DNA of 6,374 bases. It comes from Candidatus Atribacteria bacterium 1244-E10-H5-B2 (lineage in GTDB: Bacteria; Atribacterota; JS1; SB-45; 34-128). The position numbers were made by a program, and so were the translations under genes. Shown here piece by piece: positions 1-4,823 of this stretch. Position 1 is the first letter of the stretch. Each line of letters begins with the position of its first letter. A model generated the notes under the pieces. It ran no database searches. It worked only from the letters and a program-made list of their open reading frames with translations, and had not been told where the DNA came from. The stretch covers positions 1-6,374 of the forward strand of contig NMQN01000348.1 of the NCBI GenBank assembly GCA_003575245.1, read 5' to 3'.

Positions 1-18
1 TGCATTCAAAATAAAATA

Positions 19-36
19 AAAATAGGTGTCCCTATT
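19..36 (-). terminator. Hairpin with T-rich tail after the dehydrogenase gene; copy 1 of an 18-bp repeat
   Basis: On the minus strand the sequence reads AATAGG-GACA-CCTATT, a perfect 6-bp stem with a 4-nt loop, followed by a T-rich run (TTTTTATTTTATTTT). It lies about 33 nt beyond the stop codon of the dehydrogenase gene, as expected for an intrinsic terminator, although the stem is AT-rich and so weak. The identical 18 bases, AAAATAGGTGTCCCTATT on the plus strand, recur at 2001-2018, so this may be a dispersed REP-like repeat that doubles as a terminator. Confidence 0.5.
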
Positions 37-68
37 ATTCATTCAGGAAATTATCTAATATTTTAAAA

Positions 69-1073
69 CTACATCTGGGGAAAGATCATCACTTTCATGG
101 ATGGCACTTTTCCATCTAATATAAGGCGTAAACCACCCTCCAACTCATTTAATGGTAGCCGATGAGATATTAAATCCTTTACTACTATTCTCCCAACAGA
201 AATAAGATCAATAGCTTGTTTTGAGTTTCGTAGAGATGTATAGGATGACATGATAGTTAATTCTTTATTAAACAATCTAAAAGGCTCGATAGTCATAACT
301 TTCCCTCTTGGTGGTACTCTAAAGAAAAGGATTTTCCCAGCAGGACGAGCAAATGTTATACATTGCTCAAGTACAGAGATCACTCCGGTAGCATCAACAA
401 CAATATCATAATGCTCTTTTTTTACCTGGCTGAAATCAGAGAAGACTTGCCCAGTCCTCTCTGCAGCAGCAAAATTTCTTCGACTTTTATTTTTTTCTAC
501 TATATCCAACTCAACAGTTCCTATGTTCTTAAGAGTCCGTAGTAAGAGCATTCCAATGGGTCCTACTCCTATAAGGAGTGTATGGGTGCCTAATGCAGAT
601 CCAATTAATCCTACTCCATGGATCACACAGGATAGAGGCTCCATAAATGCAGCTTCTTCAAATGATAAATCCCCAATAGTAAACGCAGACTGCTGTGGAA
701 CCATAACATGTGTTGCCATTCCTCCTGACATGGTTACTCCGATACCCTGCCAGTTTTCACAGAAATGCTGACGATTATGCAGACATGCATCACAGATCCC
801 ACAGGATAAATTTGGCTCTATTGCTACTCTATCTCCAATCTGAAATTTATCCACTTTATCGCCTATCGCGACAACATCTCCCGAAAACTCATGTCCCGGA
901 ATGATAGGATAATCACCAAGATATTCACCAAGAAAAATATGGATATCTGTTCCACAAATTCCACTGGCATTAACCCGAATAGTTATCCAACCCTGGGGAG
1001 GGTTCATCATCTTTTGCTTATCTAATACAAGCTCCTTTATGATTCTTGGTTTAAGAATTTGATAAGCTTTCAT
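69..1073 (-). CDS. Zinc-dependent medium-chain dehydrogenase (sorbitol/threonine dehydrogenase-like)
   Basis: A cytosolic NAD(P)-dependent alcohol/polyol dehydrogenase of the medium-chain (MDR) superfamily, 334 residues, close to the usual 340-350. Numbered from the ATG at 1071-1073, the catalytic-zinc residues are present: Cys40 (GICGTD), His61-Glu62 (GHEFSG) and Glu145 (EPLSC). The structural-zinc cysteines are complete at 91, 94, 97 and 105. The Rossmann motif GVGPIG is at 169-174, and the acidic Glu193 near the end of the second strand favours NAD over NADP. The frame opens three codons earlier at a TTG, but that TTG abuts the Shine-Dalgarno sequence AGAAGGAG (1083-1090), whereas the ATG sits 9 nt from it, so ATG is the start. 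The oxidised substrate cannot be read from sequence. There is no co-directional neighbour in reach, so it is probably transcribed alone and ends at the hairpin at 19-36. Confidence 0.93.
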   Translation of the reverse strand: MKAYQILKPRIIKELVLDKQKMMNPPQGWITIRVNASGICGTDIHIFLGEYLGDYPIIPGHEFSGDVVAIGDKVDKFQIGDRVAIEPNLSCGICDACLHNRQHFCENWQGIGVTMSGGMATHVMVPQQSAFTIGDLSFEEAAFMEPLSCVIHGVGLIGSALGTHTLLIGVGPIGMLLLRTLKNIGTVELDIVEKNKSRRNFAAAERTGQVFSDFSQVKKEHYDIVVDATGVISVLEQCITFARPAGKILFFRVPPRGKVMTIEPFRLFNKELTIMSSYTSLRNSKQAIDLISVGRIVVKDLISHRLPLNELEGGLRLILDGKVPSMKVMIFPQM

Positions 1074-1146
1074 TATTATCAACTCCTTCTTATTTTACTC
1101 CCAAGAATTCAGATTCTCAGGATATAATAAATTTATAGTTCATTAG

Positions 1147-1385
1147 GGAATCAGTTCTTGCAATATCACTTTCAAACATAAGACGCCAAGGAAATCAGCA
1201 AAAAGTCTTTCTCATCAAGAAAGATCGCCTACTCGGCATTTCCTCTAGAGGTGGTGCGATGAACTACACCTTTAAATTCTATCCGTAATGGTCTGGTCAT
1301 GTTACCAATATAGCATATCTATATTAGTAGACATATTGGAAAGAGTTACCTTTGCCAACTTTGTTATCCTGTAAAACCTGACCCT
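1147..1385 (-). mobile_element. Decayed RAYT (REP-associated tyrosine transposase) element, about 240 bp
   Basis: This fills the gap between the dehydrogenase and the PH-domain gene. Read on the minus strand it opens with AGGGTCAGGTTTTACAG (complement of about 1369-1385). It closes near 1147-1169, whose plus strand GGAATCAGTTCTTGCAA is a degenerate inverted match (10 of 16 positions). A GGGTCAGGTCTT-type end is familiar to me next to Y1/RAYT transposases, which supports the reading, though I have no alignment. Between the ends lies the N-terminal piece of the transposase gene (1172-1300). Everything that would hold the HUH motif and catalytic tyrosine is missing, so the element is an internally deleted, non-autonomous relic. 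A perfect 7-bp hairpin (TCTTTCT-CATCA-AGAAAGA, 1206-1224) lies inside it. The limits are approximate. Confidence 0.5.
1172..1300 (-). pseudogene. N-terminal remnant of a RAYT / IS200-like Y1 transposase
   Basis: Starting from the ATG at 1298-1300, the minus-strand frame reads MTRPLRIEFKG, then VVHRTTSRGNAE, a TAG stop (1229-1231), and in the same frame AIFLDEKDFLLISL up to a TGA at 1172-1174. This matches the family opening (M-x-RPLRIEY-x-G, then YHVTSRGN-x-x-x-x-IFLDDED) almost position for position, including the SRGN motif and the acidic IFLDEKD segment. The in-frame stop replaces a residue just after SRGNAE, and the gene ends after about 43 codons against some 200-300 in intact members. 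The HUH histidines and the nucleophilic tyrosine are absent. It is dead as a transposase. The identification rests on motif recall, not on a search. Confidence 0.7.
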
Positions 1386-1401
1386 ATCGTTTTCCTAACA
1401 A

Positions 1402-1809
1402 TTATTTTAATATTTTCAATTCATCACATTTTTTGCTTAATTCATTTATAAACTCTTCTTTGTCTAAAGGAGAAATATAAACTACTCCGAATCTTTTTCC
1501 TCTTATCTTAATTTTAAGTTTATCTGTAGATAAAGCAATAGATGATATTAAATTTTTTGTAGCCTTAATAGATTCAATGTCTTTATAATGTATTTTCACT
1601 TTAAGTGGACCACATCTTAAGAGTAAATAATCTTTAGATAAAACATAAAATGTCGCATTATAAATCCAAAGTACTAATATACCAAAAAACAGAAAAACAA
1701 CTCTTATAATTATTGAGAATTCGTTTAATAATGACATCCCAATAAAATAAATAAAAATCGCTAACATTAAAACACTAATCCACCAGTCACGTTTTGATAT
1801 AAATTTCAT
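1402..1809 (-). CDS. Two-TM membrane protein with bacterial PH domain (bPH_4-like)
   Basis: A 135-residue membrane protein of unknown biological role. Two hydrophobic helices (about residues 10-27 and 32-51) are followed by a soluble domain from about 53 to 133, which resembles the bacterial pleckstrin-homology family bPH_4 (PF06713). Its recognisable segments are YVLSKDYLLLRCG (55-67), the basic HYKDIESIKATKN stretch (74-86), SSIALSTDKLKI (89-100) and YISPLDKEEFI (111-121) near the end. Proteins of this layout are usually annotated only as PH-domain proteins; some relatives such as SunI give bacteriocin immunity, but nothing here shows that. The ATG at 1807-1809 is preceded by AGAGG with a 5-nt gap. 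A weak promoter candidate on the same strand is TTAACT (1870-1875), 18 bp, TATAAA (1846-1851), in DNA so AT-rich that chance matches are likely. The region has a visibly lower GC content than the IS and the dehydrogenase. Confidence 0.75.
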   Translation of the reverse strand: MKFISKRDWWISVLMLAIFIYFIGMSLLNEFSIIIRVVFLFFGILVLWIYNATFYVLSKDYLLLRCGPLKVKIHYKDIESIKATKNLISSIALSTDKLKIKIRGKRFGVVYISPLDKEEFINELSKKCDELKILK

Positions 1810-1911
1810 ATATACCTCTAGATTTTAATTTCATAAAATATTGTTTTTATAAATTTTTTGATGATTTAAAGTTAACATAGTAGATACTGTAAAATAATAA
1901 TAGTAATAATA

Positions 1912-1995
1912 CTAAAAAATAAATATTAGAAAAAATAAAGCAACTTTTAAAAATCCTTCTATTTCAAAATGCTCTTCTTTTAATCTAATTTTACC
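1912..1995 (-). other. Short open fragment without a normal start, possible gene relic
   Basis: Within the AT-rich gap between the two small membrane genes, one minus-strand frame runs 27 codons and reads KIRLKEEHFEIEGFLKVA followed by a hydrophobic run LFFLIFIF, then TAG (1912-1914). It looks protein-like (charged segment, then membrane segment), but there is no ATG, GTG or TTG. The only possible signal is GAGGT directly before an ATT codon. It begins a few bases downstream of the hairpin repeat at 2001-2018, so it could be the tail of a gene cut by the repeat or merely chance in AT-rich DNA. I do not claim it is expressed. Confidence 0.15.
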
Positions 1996-2000
1996 TCAAG

Positions 2001-2018
2001 AAAATAGGTGTCCCTATT
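2001..2018 (-). repeat. Copy 2 of the 18-bp hairpin repeat, overlapping a gene's stop codon
   Basis: AAAATAGGTGTCCCTATT is identical to 19-36 and in the same orientation. It forms the same 6-bp stem, 4-nt loop hairpin. The TAG stop of the upstream 73-residue gene (2014-2016) lies inside the right arm, so the repeat and the end of the gene overlap. On the minus strand the tail after the stem is only TTTTC, a poorer terminator than copy 1. Confidence 0.7.
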
Positions 2019-2235
2019 TATTGATTAATAATTGAAATGTAAATAATATTATAAAAATAATAATCAGGATAATGCCAAAGTGAGTATAATATTTCCTGTC
2101 TCTTTTTATATTGTATTTAATATGAAACTTTTCAAGCAGATAAATCTGAAATTTGTAAACCTTTTTTGGAAAAAGAATTAGAACTAAACCAGCTATAAAG
2201 AAAATCATTGACCTAATGAAATTGTATATATCCAT
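2014..2235 (-). CDS. Small two-TM membrane protein, function unknown
   Basis: A 73-residue protein not assigned to a named family. It has a hydrophobic helix at about residues 7-22, a basic amphipathic middle (about 23-50: LFPKKVYKF ... HIKYNIKRDRKYY) and a second very hydrophobic helix at 52-70, ending LLINK. By the positive-inside rule the basic loop should face the cytoplasm, with both ends outside. The ATG at 2233-2235 is preceded by AGAGGG about 4 nt upstream, a good Shine-Dalgarno sequence, and the composition is consistent from end to end, which favours a real gene over a chance frame. Its stop codon is supplied by the hairpin repeat. The next gene on the strand (PH-domain protein) starts about 200 nt downstream, so co-transcription is possible but not shown. 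Confidence 0.6.
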   Translation of the reverse strand: MDIYNFIRSMIFFIAGLVLILFPKKVYKFQIYLLEKFHIKYNIKRDRKYYTHFGIILIIIFIILFTFQLLINK

Positions 2236-2363
2236 ATTACCCTCTAATTATTATTATATATTAATATATCTATAAGATCCCTATTTTTATTACATTTAAA
2301 ATCCAAAGGGCTATTTAAGCTGTCCAATATCTCGCAGGCTAACGTGAGTGCAGTATATCCTAA

Positions 2364-2382
2364 TGTGACAAGGGACGGTTGT
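2364..2382 (+). repeat. Left terminal inverted repeat of the IS
   Basis: TGTGACAAGGGACGGTTGT. It matches the complement of 3407-3425 at 16 of 19 positions and begins with the TGT typical of IS3/IS481-type ends. Confidence 0.8.
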
Positions 2383-2392
2383 TAATGCTCAG

Positions 2393-2445
2393 TAATTAAG
2401 TAACTTATTTGGTATAATTATACCACCAAAGGAGGTACTTAATTA
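2393..2445 (+). promoter_or_regulatory. IS transposase start region: -10 box, ribosome binding site and enclosing inverted repeat
   Basis: A TATAAT box lies at 2413-2418 inside a perfect 14-bp palindrome GGTATAATTATACC (2411-2424); no good -35 is visible. The ribosome binding site AAAGGAGGT (2428-2436) is strong and 9 nt from the ATG at 2445. A 10-bp inverted repeat, TAATTAAGTA (2393-2402) and TACTTAATTA (2436-2445), encloses the promoter and ribosome binding site and includes the A of the start codon. A shorter pair, TTTGG (2408-2412) and CCAAA (2426-2430), lies inside. A transcript starting from this promoter would lack the left arm, whereas a read-through transcript from outside would contain both arms and could hide the start. 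Confidence 0.55.
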
Positions 2446-3405
2446 TGAAAATTAGTCAACGGGTCTTCGTAAAAAGATGGAAGCCTATTCTGGAAGAATA
2501 CGAAAAGATCCAGAATAAGGTTATCCCCCGTTCCTTTCGTTTAGTTAAAGAACTATGTCTTGCTCATTATATCTCCAATAAAGAGCTAAGACGTTATTAT
2601 CGTAAATGGCAGGAAGGGAAAAAACAGGATGTTTCCTTACTCCCTGCTAAAATTGGCGCTAAACCCGGATCCCGCAGGACCCCTAAAGCAATAGAGCGCA
2701 ACATCATGAAAGCCTACCGTAGGTTCGGCTCTAACCGCTATGAACTGGTATTATTGTTTAAACCATATTATCTGGATAAGACTCCTTCTCCGGCTACTAT
2801 GGACAGGATCAAAAAACGCTATCCTTTGAACCCGGCCCAGAAAAAGATCATCAAACGCTATGAGAAGGTCACCCCTGGGGAGTTAGCCCATATCGATCTG
2901 ACTAAGGTACCTAAAGACATTCGTACCGTCTTTAAAGTAAAAAGCCTTTATGTCGCAGCCTTAGAGGATGATTGTACTAGATTAACCTACTTAGAGATCC
3001 TAAAGGATAAGAGGGCCTCTACTCTCACTTACTTTATGGCTAGAGCCCTATCCTGGTTCAAACAGATCTATAACTTTGAATTTGAGAAGGTTTTATCTGA
3101 TAATGGTCCGGAATTTAAAGGCTCCCTGGATAGAGAACACTCCTTCGAGATGATGTGTGACCAGTTAGGGATTAAACATATCTATACCAGGCCCTACAGA
3201 CCTTAAGACCAATGGCAAGGTCGAGGCCTTCTGGAAGATCATTAAAAATGAGTTCTTTTATCCTAATTCATTTGACTCTGTAAAAGATCTTATCTATAAT
3301 CTAGGAAACTTCTTATTTGAATATAACCACTTAAGAAGACACGGGGGACTTGCGTATATAACCCCCTATGAAAAGCTAGAAAAAGTTACCGAATTATTGA
3401 GCTAG
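2445..3405 (+). CDS. IS481-like DDE transposase, frame broken by +1 shift at 3204
   Basis: Cut-and-paste or copy-out transposase acting on the ends of this IS. The first frame gives 253 residues, ending RPYRP and a TAA at 3204-3206. Skipping one base restores the frame (TNGKVEAFWKIIKNE ...) to a TAG at 3403-3405, about 319 residues, the normal length. The N-terminal 120 residues are basic and helical (DNA binding), followed by the rve core: first Asp151 (AHIDLT), second Asp219 (LSDNGPEFKG), and the catalytic Glu at about 260 in TNGKVE. The Glu lies after the shift, so the 253-residue product alone cannot be catalytic. Family members read RPYRPQTNGK here, so an extra T (CCT-T-AAG) is the simplest explanation; a +1 recoding site is possible but has no Shine-Dalgarno-like stimulator at the right distance. 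If no recoding occurs this is a pseudogene. Confidence 0.85.
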
Positions 3406-3406
3406 T

Positions 3407-3425
3407 ACAACCGTCCCCTATCACT
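3407..3425 (-). repeat. Right terminal inverted repeat of the IS
   Basis: ACAACCGTCCCCTATCACT begins 1 nt after the transposase stop codon and is the imperfect complement of the left end (16 of 19). Confidence 0.8.
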
Positions 3426-3432
3426 AAAGAAA

Positions 3433-3460
3433 GTTGCAAGATGCGATGTGCGAGATTCAA
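3433..3460. repeat. Four degenerate 7-bp repeats (GATGCAA/GATGCGA type)
   Basis: The stretch reads as consecutive 7-mers GTTGCAA, GATGCGA, TGTGCGA, GATTCAA. Related units (GATGCAA twice, then GATAAAA) occur at 4790-4810. The last unit overlaps the TGA stop (3457-3459) of the winged-helix regulator gene. Confidence 0.5.
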
Positions 3461-4119
3461 GCTTTTATATTTTTTAAAATATCTTCAAGATTAATTATTT
3501 TTAGATTTTTGGGAGAGTTTTTGTATTTTTTTATTTCAGTTTTTAGAGATTGTGTTTTTGTTTTATCTTTCCCTTTTTCGTCTTTCTCCTGACTTACAGT
3601 AGAAAGTATGATTAAGTTTTCAGGAGTAGGGGCTTCAGATATTTTTTGAACGAATTCGGGTAGAGTGAAGACTTCGTGCCCCAGAAATTTCTTTTTGGAG
3701 GATGCAGGGTCATCAGTTAGAATGGAGTGTAATTTTAAGGGACTATCCAGGAGAGAGAGATAGGTTATTTCAGCCAGCTGGCCGGTGCCATAGATAACTG
3801 CCTTTCTTGCTCCCTTATCGTAAAGATTGGTAAAGTGGATAGTAAGCATGTCTTTGGTATATTGATAGTAGTGCTGAGTTTCCCGAACCCTGTCATAGAT
3901 AAAGTTGGTTGCCTGAACCATCCCTTTTGGGGTGATAAGATAGAGAATTTTACGGCCGGTCATCTTTTGGACCTTGATTAGTCCCCGATGAATCAAGTTT
4001 TGCAGAATAGAGTTGGTTAGACCCAGGGAAATATTAAGACGATGAGCGAGAGAACGCTGAGTTAGAGACGGATTTTGTTTTAGTTCTAAGAGAGTGTCGA
4101 GATGCTTTTTAGTTGACAT
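3457..4119 (-). CDS. Winged-helix (MarR-like) regulator fused to a Rossmann-like nucleotide-binding domain
   Basis: A 220-residue probable DNA-binding regulator. Residues 1-75 form a winged helix: HLDTLLELKQNP (helix 1), the HTH LTQRSLAHRLNISLGLTNS (19-37), the recognition helix through LIHRGLIKV (42-50) and the wing RKILYLITPKG (56-66). This arrangement is like the MarR-type regulators of exopolysaccharide loci. After a helical linker, AVIYGTGQLAEITYLSLL (107-124) is a glycine-rich Rossmann-type entry with GTGQLA at 111-116, followed by a strand LHSILTDD (130-137) and LIILST (169-174). A Lys/Asp-rich segment (178-190) precedes the C-terminus. The second domain suggests sensing of a nucleotide or nucleotide-sugar, which is inference. 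The ATG at 4117-4119 has TTGAGG 8 nt upstream. Its upstream region is an array of 8-bp repeats, and its stop lies in a 7-bp repeat. No surface-polysaccharide genes are in the window. Confidence 0.7.
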   Translation of the reverse strand: MSTKKHLDTLLELKQNPSLTQRSLAHRLNISLGLTNSILQNLIHRGLIKVQKMTGRKILYLITPKGMVQATNFIYDRVRETQHYYQYTKDMLTIHFTNLYDKGARKAVIYGTGQLAEITYLSLLDSPLKLHSILTDDPASSKKKFLGHEVFTLPEFVQKISEAPTPENLIILSTVSQEKDEKGKDKTKTQSLKTEIKKYKNSPKNLKIINLEDILKNIKA

Positions 4120-4136
4120 AGAAAAAACCTCAATTC

Positions 4137-4288
4137 AGTCTACCGGTCACCCGGTCTACCAGTCGGAAATAAATACAAGATTGGTCTGCCGGTCTACCGG
4201 TCGGCCAGTCTTCCGGTCAAAGATAAATACAAGATTAGTCTATCAGTTAAAAAAACAGTCTACCGGTCACCCGATCAGCTAATCGGAT
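4137..4288. repeat. Array of 8-bp repeats (RGTCTACC / GGTCACCC) with two identical 14-bp spacers
   Basis: This is the intergenic region between the S23-like gene and the regulator. In register it reads AGTCTACC, GGTCACCC, GGTCTACC, AGTCGGAA (4137-4168), then spacer ATAAATACAAGATT (4169-4182), then GGTCTGCC, GGTCTACC, GGTCGGCC, AGTCTTCC, GGTCAAAG (4183-4222), the same spacer ATAAATACAAGATT (4223-4236), AGTCTATC, AGTTAAAA and AAAC, then AGTCTACC, GGTCACCC, GATCAGCT, AATCGGAT (4257-4288). Related 8-mers occur at 4718-4757 on the other side of the S23-like gene. Units diverge mostly at positions 5-8, while GTC at 2-4 is kept. Any promoter for the regulator would have to lie in or next to this array. 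Confidence 0.8.
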
Positions 4289-4326
4289 ACAAAACAAAAT
4301 CAATTGAACAAGAAAGATAAAGAAAT

Positions 4327-4695
4327 TTACTTACCAGATTTTAGATAATTCATTAAACCATTTATTTGTTTGGCAATTTTCTTTGCTTTTTGATAAGACT
4401 GATTAAACTCAACTTGAGATATATAATTTAAATCTAAAGCAATATAAAGATCATTCTGGACTTCTGAAGAAGATGCACGTGCTATAGACAGAAAATTGGC
4501 CAATTCTTTGTCTGACCTTCTATCAAATCCTTCGGCGATATTAGACATGATAGATACGGTAGCTCTTCTTATTTGTGAAGTTAAGCCATATAATTCTTCT
4601 TTGGGAAACTTTTTAGTTAACATATATATTTTATTAGTGAATTCGCGAGCATCTTGCCATACGGTAAGGTCTTCAAACGATTTTATGGTTGACAA
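4327..4695 (-). CDS. Four-helix-bundle protein of the S23 / 23S rRNA intervening-sequence family
   Basis: A 122-residue protein of a family first found encoded in 23S rRNA intervening sequences and widespread outside rRNA; its biochemical role is not established. Family landmarks are in order: FEDLTVWQDAREF (7-19, helix 1), FPKEELYGLTSQIRRA (30-45) and SIMSNIAEGF (48-57, helix 2, the hallmark), FLSIARASSSEVQNDLYIA (68-86, helix 3) and a C-terminal helix KKIAKQINGLMNYL (105-118). The start is chosen as the TTG at 4693-4695, because GGAGG (4705-4709) lies 9 nt upstream and the family begins just before FEDL. An upstream ATG in the same frame would add 36 residues translated from repeats. No own promoter is clear, so it may ride on the transcript of the AbiEii-like unit, whose stop is about 130 nt upstream. 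Repeats flank it on both sides. The Avd protein of diversity-generating retroelements shares the fold, but no reverse transcriptase is present. Confidence 0.9.
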   Translation of the reverse strand: MSTIKSFEDLTVWQDAREFTNKIYMLTKKFPKEELYGLTSQIRRATVSIMSNIAEGFDRRSDKELANFLSIARASSSEVQNDLYIALDLNYISQVEFNQSYQKAKKIAKQINGLMNYLKSGK

Positions 4696-4717
4696 ATGTT
4701 TGGTCCTCCAATCTATA

Positions 4718-4757
4718 TGTTTCCCGGTCACCCGGTCTGCCTGTCTACCAGTCGAAG
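4718..4757. repeat. Second array of the 8-bp repeats, directly upstream of the S23-like gene
   Basis: In register: TGTTTCCC, GGTCACCC, GGTCTGCC, TGTCTACC, AGTCGAAG. Three units match those at 4137-4288 exactly or at 7 of 8 positions. The array ends 8 nt from the ribosome binding site of the S23-like gene, so it would lie in that gene's leader. Confidence 0.75.
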
Positions 4758-4777
4758 AAAAACAAGAAAAAATACAA

Positions 4778-4810
4778 AATGCAAAGAAAGATGCAAGATG
4801 CAAGATAAAA
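4778..4810. repeat. 7-bp repeats (GATGCAA) between the S23-like and AbiEii-like genes
   Basis: GATGCAA occurs twice in tandem (4790-4803), followed by GATAAAA and preceded by AATGCAA. This is the same repeat type as 3433-3460, so the two arrays bracket the regulator/S23 block. Confidence 0.45.
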
Positions 4811-4823
4811 AGATAGTTTTTGG

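Larger units (their letters stand above)
2364..3425 (+). mobile_element. IS481-like insertion sequence, complete, about 1.06 kb
   Basis: The ends are 19-bp inverted repeats: TGTGACAAGGGACGGTTGT at the left and the complement of AGTGATAGGGGACGGTTGT at the right, matching at 16 of 19 positions with an exact 11-bp inner core GGGACGGTTGT. One DDE transposase gene fills the interior, reading left to right. The size and single gene fit the IS481 family. A target duplication is not clear: TAA occurs at 2361-2363 and again at 3425-3427, but using it leaves the two ends one base out of register. GC content is higher than in the flanking 1400-2300 region, consistent with recent arrival. The transposase frame is interrupted, so the copy is probably not autonomous unless recoding occurs. 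Confidence 0.85.

Noticed and set aside
523..904. Plus-strand frames opposite the dehydrogenase gene
   Set aside because: They are shadows of the conserved dehydrogenase coding sequence and lack ribosome binding sites and domain features.
1118..1147. Minus-strand LMNYKFII, reminiscent of the LM-x-NHYHLL (HUH) motif of Y1 transposases
   Set aside because: It lacks both histidines, is in another frame, and lies outside the apparent right end of the element.
1259..1288. Plus-strand mini-frame MNYTFKFYP resembling the start of an OrfB/TnpB protein
   Set aside because: It stops after nine codons, and the opposite strand gives a much longer and more specific match to the RAYT N-terminus over the same bases.
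2278..2288. Third partial copy of the hairpin repeat (TCCCTATTTTT)
   Set aside because: Only the right half matches, over eight bases in AT-rich DNA, and no hairpin can form.
4094..4282. Plus-strand 62-residue frame with STGHPVYQS/STGRPVFRS repeats
   Set aside because: It is a translation of the 8-bp repeat array, overlaps the regulator's start on the other strand and has no credible ribosome binding site.
4137..4288. CRISPR array
   Set aside because: Units are 8 bp, degenerate and contiguous; spacers are few, 14 bp and identical to each other; no cas genes are present.
4327..4695. Avd component of a diversity-generating retroelement
   Set aside because: The fold family is shared, but there is no reverse transcriptase and no template or variable repeat in the window.
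4696..4803. N-terminal extension of the S23-like protein to an upstream ATG
   Set aside because: The extra 36 residues come from the repeat region, whereas a TTG with a well-spaced GGAGG fits the family's normal start.
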